From: Bipolaris cookei
Lineage: Eukaryota; Ascomycota; Dothideomycetes; Pleosporales; Pleosporaceae
Assembly (NCBI GenBank): GCA_002286855.1
Contig: NRSV01000133.1
Span: forward strand, 1-37,087
Reading direction: 5' to 3'
Length of the DNA: 37,087 nucleotides
The translations under genes and the position numbers were made by a program. Below are positions 9,634-19,232 of this stretch, piece after piece. Within the stretch, counting starts at the first letter, position 1, and each line of letters begins with the position of its first letter. Under the pieces are notes generated by a model. The model saw nothing but the letters and a program-made list of their open reading frames with translations. It made no database searches and was not told the DNA's origin.

Positions 9634-10988
9634 CTAAGACATTGTCAATACAAGATCCATAAACAAATAGAAGCCCACCTCGGCCTACTATCTATTTCCA
9701 GAGGCTTACCTTTCAGTTTCGAAGTATTGTAGCCAATGGACCCCCACAATACATATATACACTCACAAGCTGTTGGGTGTGTTTGGAGTTTTCGGGATGA
9801 TTTGGAATGTTGTAGGGGGCGAAACAAGTGCAAAAAAAACGTAAAATAGGAAGCGTAAAAGGTGAACGGGAATATCGAAACAAAAGGACAGCCTAGCAGT
9901 GGTATAGATTGTAGCAAGGCGTACGAGCTGTGTCTGCAAGAACCCTGTCGGAGGACTCTTCGGTGGCGCGTTTTGCACGGACCTAAGCCAAATTAGCACC
10001 GTTCAGACCAGCTCGCAGCAGATTAAGAGGATCTTACTCAATGCGCAATCGTAGTTGGCACTTAAGCTTATGTCGCAGTGATGGAGACCTGAGATGACAA
10101 AAGTCAGTGCACTTGGGAGAACGAGAGTTGATGATGGCGGGGCACTTGACCAAGGTGCCACGCCAAAGTTTTCCGACGATGGTGGGGTCTGCTGACCCGC
10201 GACTACCGACCGCAATTCACGAGTGTCAGGCACTATAAAACAAGGCAAGGCTACTACACTAGCCTACTATTGCAACTGCACGCATTGTCCTGGCCTTGCT
10301 GTACCGTGTTGAGCACTCGCAGTGCTGGTCATCCGCATCTCCATATTGCGAACGCAAGCCAGCCGTGGAGAAGTGTGTGCCCCGCGCTAGGCTGGCTTTG
10401 GCAGTCCAATCAGGGCGGAGCACGTTCGCTACTGGCAGTGTTGGACGCGTCGCGCGTCTACGATGACTCTCCCGCAGCAAACCGCAAATAGCGTCAAGGC
10501 TGTTCCAAGGGTGGCCGGCCAAGGTAACACAAACATTGAAGGGTTACTGGAGACCGTCCAAAGCGGGTGGTCTTCGCGAACAGTGGGACCCACCCCTGAC
10601 ACACTGCTGCCAGCCGAGTGCGCCGGATAGGCTGTGTACTTGGTACAGCGTATGACTCACCAAGGCAGGTACGTGGGAAAACAAGCAGCCTCGGTGGTGC
10701 GGCAGTTGAGGCAGTCAGAACAAAGGTAGCAGATATTGCAGCCGCCCAGAGGGCAAATGGACATGTTATAAGCTTGTGGAAGCAGGCTGTGGCGAAGGTC
10801 TCCGCTTTTACAATGTACCTGCAGGCGCGAAGCACATTATCACTAACAGAGCCGCTGCTAACTCGTACCCCGCAAGATAGCACCCAGCTCAATCGCGCGT
10901 ATCATCTCGCATCCCGGTAGAGCGTAGGTGGTGCCGGTTGGACATGTACAGTCTGTCGATGCTATTCTGATGAGGATAAGGTACTACT
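9634..10988. other. Gene-poor region with decayed ORFs
   Basis: Overlapping short ORFs on both strands, many only with non-ATG starts. A textbook-looking intron (GTAAGA...TGCTAAT...TTAG) can be seen on the minus strand at about 9982-10041, but the joined frames soon meet stops. 10250-10920 is GC-richer and may be an old transposon fragment. No domain was recognised. Confidence 0.3.
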
Positions 10989-11221
10989 ATGAAATTTCGC
11001 CCACTTTTCGTTTTGGTGCTCTCCGCGTTTTCGTGTGTACTTGGAATTGAGACGGTCTTGGATGCACCTGCTGCTGCGACGGCATGACCGACTATATGGA
11101 GGGGAACGGGGCTGACCCATTCGCACGCTCTTTTATACCCTGCTGTCCAAGCACCCAGTGCAACTCTTGGGCGGCATTCGCGGGTATACCAATCATTGCA
11201 CCGATCTTATGCTACAGTTGA
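10989..11221 (+). pseudogene. Frameshifted small secreted cysteine-rich protein gene
   Basis: The ATG at 10989 opens a textbook signal peptide (MKFRPLFVLVLSAFSCVLG). That frame stops at 11085 (TGA). A second frame, offset by one missing base, takes over near 11054 and stays open to the TGA at 11221. It encodes eight cysteines: C-x-C-C-C, then C-C-x4-C, then a lone C three residues before the end. Secretion signal plus an even number of clustered Cys in under 80 codons is the profile of fungal small secreted proteins (effector-like or antimicrobial). The break falls in a short G run, so it may be a real one-base loss or a sequence error. No intron with adequate size and sites fits the gap. No named family is recognised. 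Confidence 0.5.
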
Positions 11222-11384
11222 GGACTTTCACTAGCACAACAGTTAGTGTCGTTTTTAAGTACACGCACAGAAATGTATTCCATACGAAATCAGCAAATAG
11301 TGCTAGGGTACGTTGAAGGCCAACGACATAGGGCCGAAGTAAACAAATGACAGAACTTGAAGCTGTCTAGACACACGCGATGAT

Positions 11385-11940
11385 CTAGTACGAAATACCT
11401 AGTATAGTATCTTGCCAACTTGTCTCGTACCTCGTTGTCATAAAAGTGTGCTCTCTCGAGGTAGTTTTAGTACCGTAGTCGGCAGGCGAGATCGCTTCTT
11501 CCAGGTATTCTTTTTGCAATTTCATACCACTTGGTATTTGAGCCCCGCAGATCGATCACCAATTTATCCTCCTCCTTCGTCCATAGAGGTGGTTTCTTGG
11601 CTGTTCTTTTGTCGGGCAGCTGAGGTTGAGGTGCTTGAGTTGCTTCTCCATCTAGTGTTGAAGGGGCTGATTGATTAGTATTTTGCGTGTGGCAAGGCAG
11701 CGAAGGCCTATGTGAGCCAGGGTAGGGTGGGGAAGGTTGGAAGAACCGCTCAGAATGAACAGTTGGACAAAACTCTGAGATGGGGGGTAGAATACACCCT
11801 TCCGGTGTGGGTCTGATTACTCTAGGTGCTGGTTTCTGTGCATTTGATGTAGAACTCCTATCGCATCTAAGAACCCCCGAGTTTAGAGTTCCTGGCCGGA
11901 GAATGCATCTGATATCCAGGATGAAGGTGAAAGACTGGAT
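11385..11940 (-). pseudogene. Myb/SANT-domain gene remnant with premature stop
   Basis: A 157-codon open frame without any ATG runs from 11940 to a TAA at 11467-11469. It starts with Pro/Ser-rich sequence (PEGCILPPISEFCPTV) and leads into a Myb repeat: LWTKEEDKLVIDLRG, then KWYEIAKRIPGRSDLACRLRY. In fungal Myb proteins of this type the next residue after RLxY is usually Gln, followed by NYLER. Here the codon is TAA, and the frame goes on after it with NYLERAHFYDNEVRDKLARYY. CAA to TAA is a C-to-T change in a CpA context, the preferred RIP target. The 5' end and start are missing too. The product would have been a DNA-binding nuclear protein; the locus is now almost certainly non-functional. 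Confidence 0.65.
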
Positions 11941-13274
11941 TCAAGCCAGTCCGCGATATGATGTAGCACTTCGGATTTCGGATCGTCGCCACAATTGGGA
12001 ACTATCGAAGGAGAAAAGAATTGTTACTGGTACGAAGCCCGGCTTTCTCTGGATAGTCAGATAAGCCTTCTTTATAAGCGATGATGTTTCGTAGCGAATG
12101 AACCAAGTAGTCCTTAGCTTCGGCTTGGGAAGTTCCTGCGCTCGCTCAATCACTCCCACACGTCTCATAGACCACGCCATTGCTCGGTTAGCCGGCAACC
12201 CACTTAGAGCTTTCTTATTCTTCCACGCGCTTTGTCGGTTCGCGGCTGCTTATGCGCACGAGTCACACAACGCCGAACGGCTGGGGCGATGCACAATGAC
12301 CCTCGAAACTTGCAGCTACAGTAGAATGACTTTCCCATACATCCGTATACTATCATTCCCACGTCATGTCAGTACCATTTGGAGGGTAGCAGCTGTTTAG
12401 ATCTTGCTATTTCAGGCCATGTTTTTACGACGGACATTGCGTTGAACAGTGACTTGCACCTGCTGAAAAAGTAACGCTAGTGAACGACGTGGCGGCTAAT
12501 ACGGTTTGCATGAACAGACAGCGCACGGGGGCTACTCAAAACGCCACATAACTAAATAGGAAGCGCCATGGAGCGATCGAAAGCGAAAGTCGTAACTGAT
12601 GACCTGCACGGCCCATGCCAGGGCAGCAGACCAAAGACATCTGTGTCCGTATCTCATCTCGCGTCCCGCCTGATTACCCCCTCGATTACTTTGCATGTTT
12701 CGAGCTACTGCATCTACCCCACTCCACTATATGCCATTTGCGAAATCTAGCCAACGACATACCATATAGCGGGAACGACTTGCCCAACGTAAGTTAGTCC
12801 TGGAAGAGAAGGGTGGGCGATAGTGCGACTGACTGTCTGTCAGATCCTTATTTGTTTTCATCATGCCGTGGTTGCATGGGCACGAGGCCAGGGGTTAGGG
12901 AGATGTGGGTGCCAAAAACACGCACTCCATCCCGACCTGAGTGGCTATCACCTTACGTAGGAATAGAATGCGTGCATACATTCCTCTTCTTATGAATCCT
13001 ACATTTGATTCCCATGTACCATCACCGGGCTTATATATCCGGCACGTTCCTTAAAACTATGTCTGCTATGCAACCTTCCCAAGTCAAATCAGGAACGACT
13101 CAAACTCTTGTGTCTACTCACGAAAAAGGATTCATATTGCCTTTTCACACCTTTTAGTTACTATATCAAATTATCTAGCTCTCTATTTATCCTCTTTGTT
13201 TTTGAAAAAGATAGACTTGCAATATTACCATCGCCATAAACGTGCAATTCACGGCCAATCCACTACAGCTCGAG
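11941..13274. other. Gene-poor spacer with a lone minisatellite-like unit
   Basis: Short ORFs only. At about 12142-12160 the sequence GCTCGCTCAATCACTCCC matches 17 of 18 bases of the 19-bp array unit at 7472-7927, as a single copy. The part from about 13000 on is the promoter of the next gene: AT-rich, with pyrimidine runs. Confidence 0.35.
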
Positions 13275-14228
13275 ATGCCGACTACGACTACCATGGTCGA
13301 TTACGTGAATCATCCCAGCATCGTTCTTCGCGGTTTCGAGCCTTGCCAAAATTTCACATCAGTCACCAACCCAAATTCCGTTCGCACCCTCAGCGGGCGA
13401 CCGAGCTTCGTCTGCAAGACTGATGACAGCAAGAACTGGGACATCATTGCAGAACAAGAAACGTGCCTGCAAAGCCCCATGGTATGCGAACCCAATACCA
13501 AGAGGATTCTATTAAACGACGTCAGCCCCCGCCCCTGCCAGAGAGACACTTTGGAGAAAAGGGTTACCATTGAAACCGACAACAAGGACGAGATTGACGA
13601 GATTGACGAGAGCGCCATCGAGGAGGACTCCGACGATGAAAATTGGGAAGACGTTGGAGAAGAAGAGAGCGGTCATCCAAATGTTGACACATACCCTTTG
13701 TTCCAGCGCGTCGACTCCAAGCCCAAATTCACCTCGCACCGATCGCTCCTCACCTTCGCCCTGGACCAGTATGACCGCGCATCAGCTCTCCAGAATGCTG
13801 CATCACGCTCCTCGCCTGCTATCTGCCGCTCCTGCATATGGCCACCCATTACTCCATCTACTGACAGCTCGCCTCAAGAGAACAGTGGCCTCACGATGAA
13901 GCTGACCCGGGCTTTTCGTTCCAACCTCAGTACCATGATCACCCCCAACGTCCACCCACCTGCTATGTCTCCCAAGACGACGAGATGCAATATGTTTGCC
14001 TCTGAGCTCCCCAAAAGCCTTCAACAGAACCTTCTGTTAGAACGGCAGCAGAGGAATGTTCCTACCAATGCAGTAGCCAAGCGGCAACAGAGCGCAGCTA
14101 ACCCGCCCATCCTTCACCGGGCTATGACTACGGGTGATCTCGGGGGCCTTCAAAACGAAAAAAATCTCACCGGTGACCGCGACATTTTCGCCCCTGCATC
14201 TTGCGACTACAACAAGTCTGGCTGGTAG
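13275..14228 (+). CDS. DUF3295-family protein
   Basis: Start taken at the ATG at 13275 (the open frame begins earlier, but only with GTG), giving 317 aa in one exon. An acidic block (DEIDEIDESAIEEDSDDENW, encoded partly by a 9-bp duplication near 13596-13613) is followed by WEDVGEEESG and LFQRVDSKPKFTSHRSLLT. The C-terminal part has RCNMFASELPKSLQQNLLLE and NAVAKRQQSA. This order matches the fungal DUF3295 region, often found in larger proteins with an N-terminal GATA/AreA-like (DUF1752) segment; that segment is not visible here, so the protein is short for the family. Likely nuclear or cytosolic and regulatory; molecular role not known. Convergent with the ABC transporter gene. Confidence 0.75.
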   Translation: MPTTTTMVDYVNHPSIVLRGFEPCQNFTSVTNPNSVRTLSGRPSFVCKTDDSKNWDIIAEQETCLQSPMVCEPNTKRILLNDVSPRPCQRDTLEKRVTIETDNKDEIDEIDESAIEEDSDDENWEDVGEEESGHPNVDTYPLFQRVDSKPKFTSHRSLLTFALDQYDRASALQNAASRSSPAICRSCIWPPITPSTDSSPQENSGLTMKLTRAFRSNLSTMITPNVHPPAMSPKTTRCNMFASELPKSLQQNLLLERQQRNVPTNAVAKRQQSAANPPILHRAMTTGDLGGLQNEKNLTGDRDIFAPASCDYNKSGW

Positions 14229-14926
14229 TACAGCATCATCACCTCTTTTCCCAATGTATGCAGTTCTAGCGCCGTTTATGATTTGGCATCAAATTCTAGT
14301 ATTTTTTTGTGTATCCAAGTATTGTTTCATTTGTTGTTTCTTTTTCGCTGTTATATATTTACTGCTTTGCAATACACTTCTTTGAAGAGCCGCCAGTTAA
14401 TCAGGGATAGTTCTTGCTTTGCTGGAAGCCATGTAATGCTATGAAGCTAGCGGGTGGTGCTTAAGGTAGTAAAGAAAATTGTCGCATCTATAGCAAGACC
14501 ATCTCTTATCATTGCAATTCGAGTACATGTTAGCCACACGTGACCTGTAACTATGTCTTCACATTTCAACCTCATGTAATCATACTGAGGGCAAGAATGC
14601 TTCTGCCAGCTCTCATTTTCTTCAGCCATTAGAAGACTGATCAGGTGCAATTTTTTCCCTTTCTTGTTCTAGCTTTATCTATTTTTTTGGTAGTTACGTA
14701 TCATCCTAGAAATCGTGAAGATGGGACCGGATTTCTAGTGACCGAAGCTCACATATTCACGATTCCGTCTCCATCATCCTTATTTGTGCTGTGCAATAAT
14801 ATCTCCTTCCATCTCACCATTCTCCATTGCTGAGCTTGTTGCCTTGTCTTTTCCCTTAATTGCATTTCCACTGACGGCCACGCCCCCGTTCTCACTCTCA
14901 TATCCTTTCCTATCATTCTTCCCTCC
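14229..14926. other. 3' flank between convergent genes
   Basis: AT-rich with T runs. Holds the 3' UTRs of the DUF3295 and ABC transporter genes. No further gene seen. Confidence 0.45.
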
Positions 14927-17431
14927 CTACTTTGGCAAATGCCCCTCTGTCTGCATATTCCACAGCGTTGTATACTTGCCTCCTTCATTCTGCAGTAGCT
15001 CTTGGTGTGTGCCTCTTTCAACAATCTCTCCCTTATTCACCACCAAGATTTGATCTGCGTGTACAATCGTGCTCAATCTGTGGGCGATTACAAACGTTGT
15101 TCGATCTTGGGTTAGTTTTCGTAAAGCTTCCTGAATGAGTGCTTCGGTAGAAGAGTCAATTGCTGATGTTGCTTCGTCTAGCAATACGATTTTAGGGTTC
15201 TTGAGGAGCACGCGGGCAATGGCTATGCGTTGTAGTTGACCGCCCGACAACCGTACCCCGCGCTCACCCACTTTGGAGTTGTAGCCGTCTGGGAAGCTGA
15301 CAATGTCGTCGTGAATGGCGGCAGCCTGGCATGCATCTTCGATTTCGGCGTCGGTGGCATCGAGTTTGGCGTAGCGGATGTTTTGTCGTATGCTTTGATT
15401 AAACAAAACAGGATCTTGAGGTACGACGCCCATGGCATCTCGTAGACTATCTTGCGTCACTGAGCGCAGGTCTTGGCCATCAATCATTATCGAACCACTC
15501 GTCACATCGTAGGAGTGGAAGAGAAGTTTGAGCATAGTTGATTTTCCGCCACCCGTTTCACCCACAAAGGCGATGGTCTGGCCACCCGAAGCCTTGAGGT
15601 TTACATTCTTGATGATAGGCTTGCGCTCGTCATAGTGGAAGTGAACATCCTTGAATTCCACTTCTCCTTTCTCGACAAAAATGTCCTTGGCTCCTTCCTG
15701 GTCTGCTACTGTGGGGTTGGTGTTCAGGAGCTGGAGCAGGCGTTCGGCATCGATCAGAGAGCTGGTGATTTGCCGGAAGCTATAGAATAAAACGTGAAGT
15801 GGCGAAATCATCGTATGCCAGTACATGATCAGTGTGACCAAGTTACCAACTGGCTTCCGTCCAGTGACGATCTGAGTCATGCCGAAGACACAGGCACCAG
15901 GGAGACCCAGGGTAATCAGAAGATTTTGCCCAGCATTTCCACCCATGAATCTGAAGTAGTATTGATATTGTGCCGAAATGGTGTTGGTAATGTTTGCAGC
16001 ATAACGCTCATACTCATACGTGAAGCGATTGAAATAAGCGACTGTTTGCCAGTTGTGGATCGTCTCGTTGACTGTGGAGCTTTCGCGTCGTTGCTTCTCC
16101 ACGTAATCTCGTCTCTTGGGTTGCGACAGTGTAGTAAAGTAGAATCCAATCCCAATGTATGCTTCGCCCGTGAACAGAACGATAAAGGCCATATGAACGT
16201 CGAACAGGTGGGTGACGTAGCGCATCGCGACGAAGAGGTCCAACAGGATTGGTGCAACGTCAAACAGCACCGTTTCAATCAGTGAGTTGAGTGAAGACGC
16301 CTGCTCAACAGCCTTCAAAACCTCACCCGAGTCTTTCGATGTATGAAAGTCCATGGAGAGACTCAGTACATGTTTGTAAGCTAGCAAGGTGACGCGGCGA
16401 TAAGCAGAGTTGGAGATGACGATTTTTGCCACGCCGTCGATGACTCCGAATCCGGCATAACTGTTGATCCAAGAATACAGCACCCAGAGGCCAATGTCTT
16501 TCCATGGGATGACACCACTCTTTGTGTCGTACGCTTTCTGTAGTTCGGTAGTGATGATACCGAGTTGTCGAGGTGTAAGCAAGTTGAGGGCACGCTCTAG
16601 CAACACGTACACCAGTCGGATACCGAGACAAGCCATGACTTTCCAGTCGTCTTTTGGAAACAGATATGGTAGGAAGACAGCGAAGCCTTTCAAGTAGCCG
16701 AACCAGCTACCCTCTTCTTCGAGCCGTTTCGCTTGTTGCGCTTTCAAATCTTTGTCGTCTTCGTCTGGCGGAGCGTCCTCATCGTCGCTGGAATCACCGT
16801 CGAATGGAATGGCGCCGTAGCCCATGTGGGAACTATTCGTTGACTTGTTCAGAAGTGATTGGCGCTCCTCATCTGTGCTAACTTTGGTCTGTTTGGTGAG
16901 GAGAACGACAAACGCATCGAGCAGTAGGAGCAGTGAGACCAAAGCTCTCACGCAGCTAATAATTAGAGGCAGGTACTTTTCTGAGAATGGTTCTGGCACC
17001 GTAGAAATCGCGATGAAGCAAGTCGTTGCCTCGAATGCAAACTGCACAACAAATGCTCCAAAGTACGCATGCCAGCGCAGCGATTTGCTTGCCCACAACA
17101 TGCAAGAAAGAGGGCTCCAGACAAGCACCGATCCCAAGCACCGTATGGCGAAGAATTGTGGAGCTGTGTATTCGGAATCGGCTATTGACCGGCTGAGGTA
17201 GTAGAGGACTTCTGTAATGTACGCCAGGAGTATTGTGACCATGAAAGCCACTATGCTTATCCGTCTCTTCTGCGACACCATTCGTGTCTTTTGTAAGACG
17301 CAGACACCGCATATGCATGCTCCTAGGTAATAGAAGCCAACTACAGGAGCTTGCATATAACTCATGGACGTTAATGTCGCATCGAAAGGAGGCGTGGACA
17401 TGTCAGAACTCATGATGGTGGTGGAAGCCAT
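14927..17431 (-). CDS. HMT1: HMT1-type ABC half-transporter (vacuolar heavy-metal tolerance)
   Basis: Intronless 834-aa ORF from the ATG at 17431. The N-terminal extension has about five hydrophobic segments (residues 28-180), an acidic cytosolic linker (about 185-240), then a six-helix ABC exporter domain (about 262-560). The nucleotide-binding domain has Walker A GETGGGKST (624-632), Q-loop PQDP (Q672), signature LSGGQ (728-732), Walker B IVLLDE (748-753) and H-loop His784. The N-terminal membrane extension on a half-transporter, and the length near that of Schizosaccharomyces pombe Hmt1, fit the ABCB/HMT1 group. These dimerise in the vacuolar membrane and move glutathione- or phytochelatin-type conjugates that detoxify cadmium and other metals. 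All catalytic motifs are intact. A mitochondrial ATM1-type member is less likely because of the N-terminal extension. Confidence 0.9.
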   Translation of the reverse strand: MASTTIMSSDMSTPPFDATLTSMSYMQAPVVGFYYLGACICGVCVLQKTRMVSQKRRISIVAFMVTILLAYITEVLYYLSRSIADSEYTAPQFFAIRCLGSVLVWSPLSCMLWASKSLRWHAYFGAFVVQFAFEATTCFIAISTVPEPFSEKYLPLIISCVRALVSLLLLLDAFVVLLTKQTKVSTDEERQSLLNKSTNSSHMGYGAIPFDGDSSDDEDAPPDEDDKDLKAQQAKRLEEEGSWFGYLKGFAVFLPYLFPKDDWKVMACLGIRLVYVLLERALNLLTPRQLGIITTELQKAYDTKSGVIPWKDIGLWVLYSWINSYAGFGVIDGVAKIVISNSAYRRVTLLAYKHVLSLSMDFHTSKDSGEVLKAVEQASSLNSLIETVLFDVAPILLDLFVAMRYVTHLFDVHMAFIVLFTGEAYIGIGFYFTTLSQPKRRDYVEKQRRESSTVNETIHNWQTVAYFNRFTYEYERYAANITNTISAQYQYYFRFMGGNAGQNLLITLGLPGACVFGMTQIVTGRKPVGNLVTLIMYWHTMISPLHVLFYSFRQITSSLIDAERLLQLLNTNPTVADQEGAKDIFVEKGEVEFKDVHFHYDERKPIIKNVNLKASGGQTIAFVGETGGGKSTMLKLLFHSYDVTSGSIMIDGQDLRSVTQDSLRDAMGVVPQDPVLFNQSIRQNIRYAKLDATDAEIEDACQAAAIHDDIVSFPDGYNSKVGERGVRLSGGQLQRIAIARVLLKNPKIVLLDEATSAIDSSTEALIQEALRKLTQDRTTFVIAHRLSTIVHADQILVVNKGEIVERGTHQELLQNEGGKYTTLWNMQTEGHLPK

Positions 17432-18883
17432 GTTTCCTTGGGGTTATTTTTTTTTTTAGATTTTTATGCAATATCGCAAAGCTGCCCTGGAAAGAGTGCG
17501 GCTGAGTCGCGGACCATGGAAGTGATGGAAACGCCGGCTGAACAGGCGGTCTTTATATGTTTATTTACGACGGTAGGAGGGACTTGAGCTTCCTGTGAGA
17601 CCCTCGACCCAGTGACGTTTTGAAAGAGAGTGGATCTAGGATCTCAGCAAGCCAGCGGCGTATGTGAAGTAACAAACGAAAAACCTTGCATTTGGGCGTG
17701 GGGGCTGTATATAGGATTTGTAGCCCTGCCACAAGGCTATCCTGCACTGAGTGACAGTCAACGTACACGATCAATTAAACGGAGTGTAGCTGGTAGATTA
17801 GATGCAGTTTGTGTAGTGGGGATGATCTGGAGGCGAGTTGATGGCCCATGACGCGAAGACAACCGGTGCTGGAGTGGAAGTTATTAGAGATGGAATATTA
17901 CCAGCCTTGTGTGTACTACTGACAACAGCACGCGCATACTAGGCACATGTGCTGCAGTGTCATTACATGCAGTGTGTTGCAGACAATGCTGCTCACCTGC
18001 AAATGGCTATGACACGCCATCTGTGCATATTGAAACAAGGTACATGATGTGCACATCTTGCAATCCTTTCATTTGTAAACTTGTTTGCGTATGGCTATAC
18101 TCGACCATTGTTGATATGAAGGCCCCTCGCTACATGCCCTTGTACTTCTCCAACTTAACACATTGCTTATTCAAATCACTTTCATGGGCCTAGATGCACC
18201 GACCGAGTACTACGGAGAGAAGACAATGCATTGGTTAAAGTACGTAATGATAGCGGTATGCGCTTGCATCAATCCTTTGCAGATCCTTCCTATTCGCGGC
18301 AAATGGATTCTTATCTTTCGCTTTATGTGGATGTCACGAGCTTGGACCGTCCTTTGCAGTCACATAAAACTCAGAGGCTTTTATTCGGCTAGACTGTCTT
18401 CTTCTAGGGATCAGCCGTGGCAGATACATTGGGTACGTAATGCCTCGAAGCGAACCAGCCACAGGCGTCAGCCGGTATTGCGCATCATCTTTTCATGGAT
18501 ACCCCCGAATCATGTCATTCAAGCTGTCTCTCCACCCTTTTATGCAGTCGCCAATGGCCATTGATAGATTTACATAGTAAGTCGTAATCATTGGGCATGT
18601 AGTGAGCTAAGTACACTGAGGTATAGTGTGATAAGAATAGGGAGTAGAAAATCATGACGTGTTCGTGGAGATGACGGTTTTATTTGAGATAGCGTCTGCA
18701 TAACCTGGGGCCTCGCCCCTTAGCCCTCCAGGTTCGGTCCACGTTTCTGCGCATTCAAGAGCAAGATCTGCTGCTGTGCAGCAGCGTCCCGAACTGGGTC
18801 ATAAAATTGAGATTCGCTCGGCACTAGGGTGGCGGCGCTCCACGGCTCTTTCCTTGTTGTTTCTGAGACAACATTAGCACTAA
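17432..18883. other. Gene-poor region upstream of the ABC gene
   Basis: Promoter of the ABC transporter nearest 17432, with a T run at about 17445-17460. The rest has short ORFs without motifs, the longest 133 codons at 18163-18564 and without domain character. At 18707-18719 GGGGCCTCGCCCC forms a 5-bp stem with a CTC loop, inside a larger CCTGG...CCAGG frame (18704-18732). It may mark the edge of the repeat-like DNA that follows. Confidence 0.35.
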
Positions 18884-19232
18884 TTAGGCACTCAGCAGCG
18901 CACGACTATACGTGCCGTCGTATTTCCGTAACCTCAACCTTCTCGCTATGCTCGCCTTCACGTCACCCGGCTTGGCTTCGGGCAACTTTTGTTCCTCAAG
19001 GTTACGGATGATTTCATTCTGCACTCTTTTCTGCGTATCCTTATCCAGTTCCTTCCATGTGAAGAGGTAGTTTTCTTGAATCTCGATCACTTTTAGGTTT
19101 ATCATACGCTATTCATGGTCACCAATCATCGTAACTACGGGGACTGACAGACGCTCTTACATTGTAAATTTGTTTTTCACCGGGTATGAGCTTTTCCTCG
19201 TAAGGAGTCTCGTTCCCTGTTGAAAGCGGCAT
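18884..19232 (-). CDS. Small hypothetical protein, two exons, 98 aa
   Basis: Model: exon 1 19232-19161 from an ATG, intron 19160-19109 (52 bp, GTAAGA...TAG), exon 2 19108-18884. The joined frame is continuous and 297 nt long. The product starts MPLSTGNETPYEEK and continues through KQIYNRMINLKVIEIQ. The second half is charged and helical (WKELDKDTQKRVQNEIIRNL, then GDVKASIARRLRLRKYDG), without Cys, signal peptide or membrane segment. No family recognised. It may be conserved in fungi or be cargo of the surrounding GC-rich repeat-like DNA. The reasoning is that two independent reading frames join at good splice sites without any stop. Confidence 0.5.

Noticed and set aside
9763..10248. Two minus-strand ORFs joined by a textbook-looking intron (about 9982-10041)
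   Set aside because: All three phase choices soon meet stops or give implausible protein, and the starts are non-ATG. Recorded as uncertain only.
10494..10920. Overlapping ORFs of 132 and 100 codons on opposite strands
   Set aside because: No motif in either. The plus-strand one begins at GTG and the frames break around it; more likely decayed repeat DNA.
18163..18564. 133-codon plus-strand ORF
   Set aside because: No domain, no homologous look, and begins inside non-coding-like DNA.
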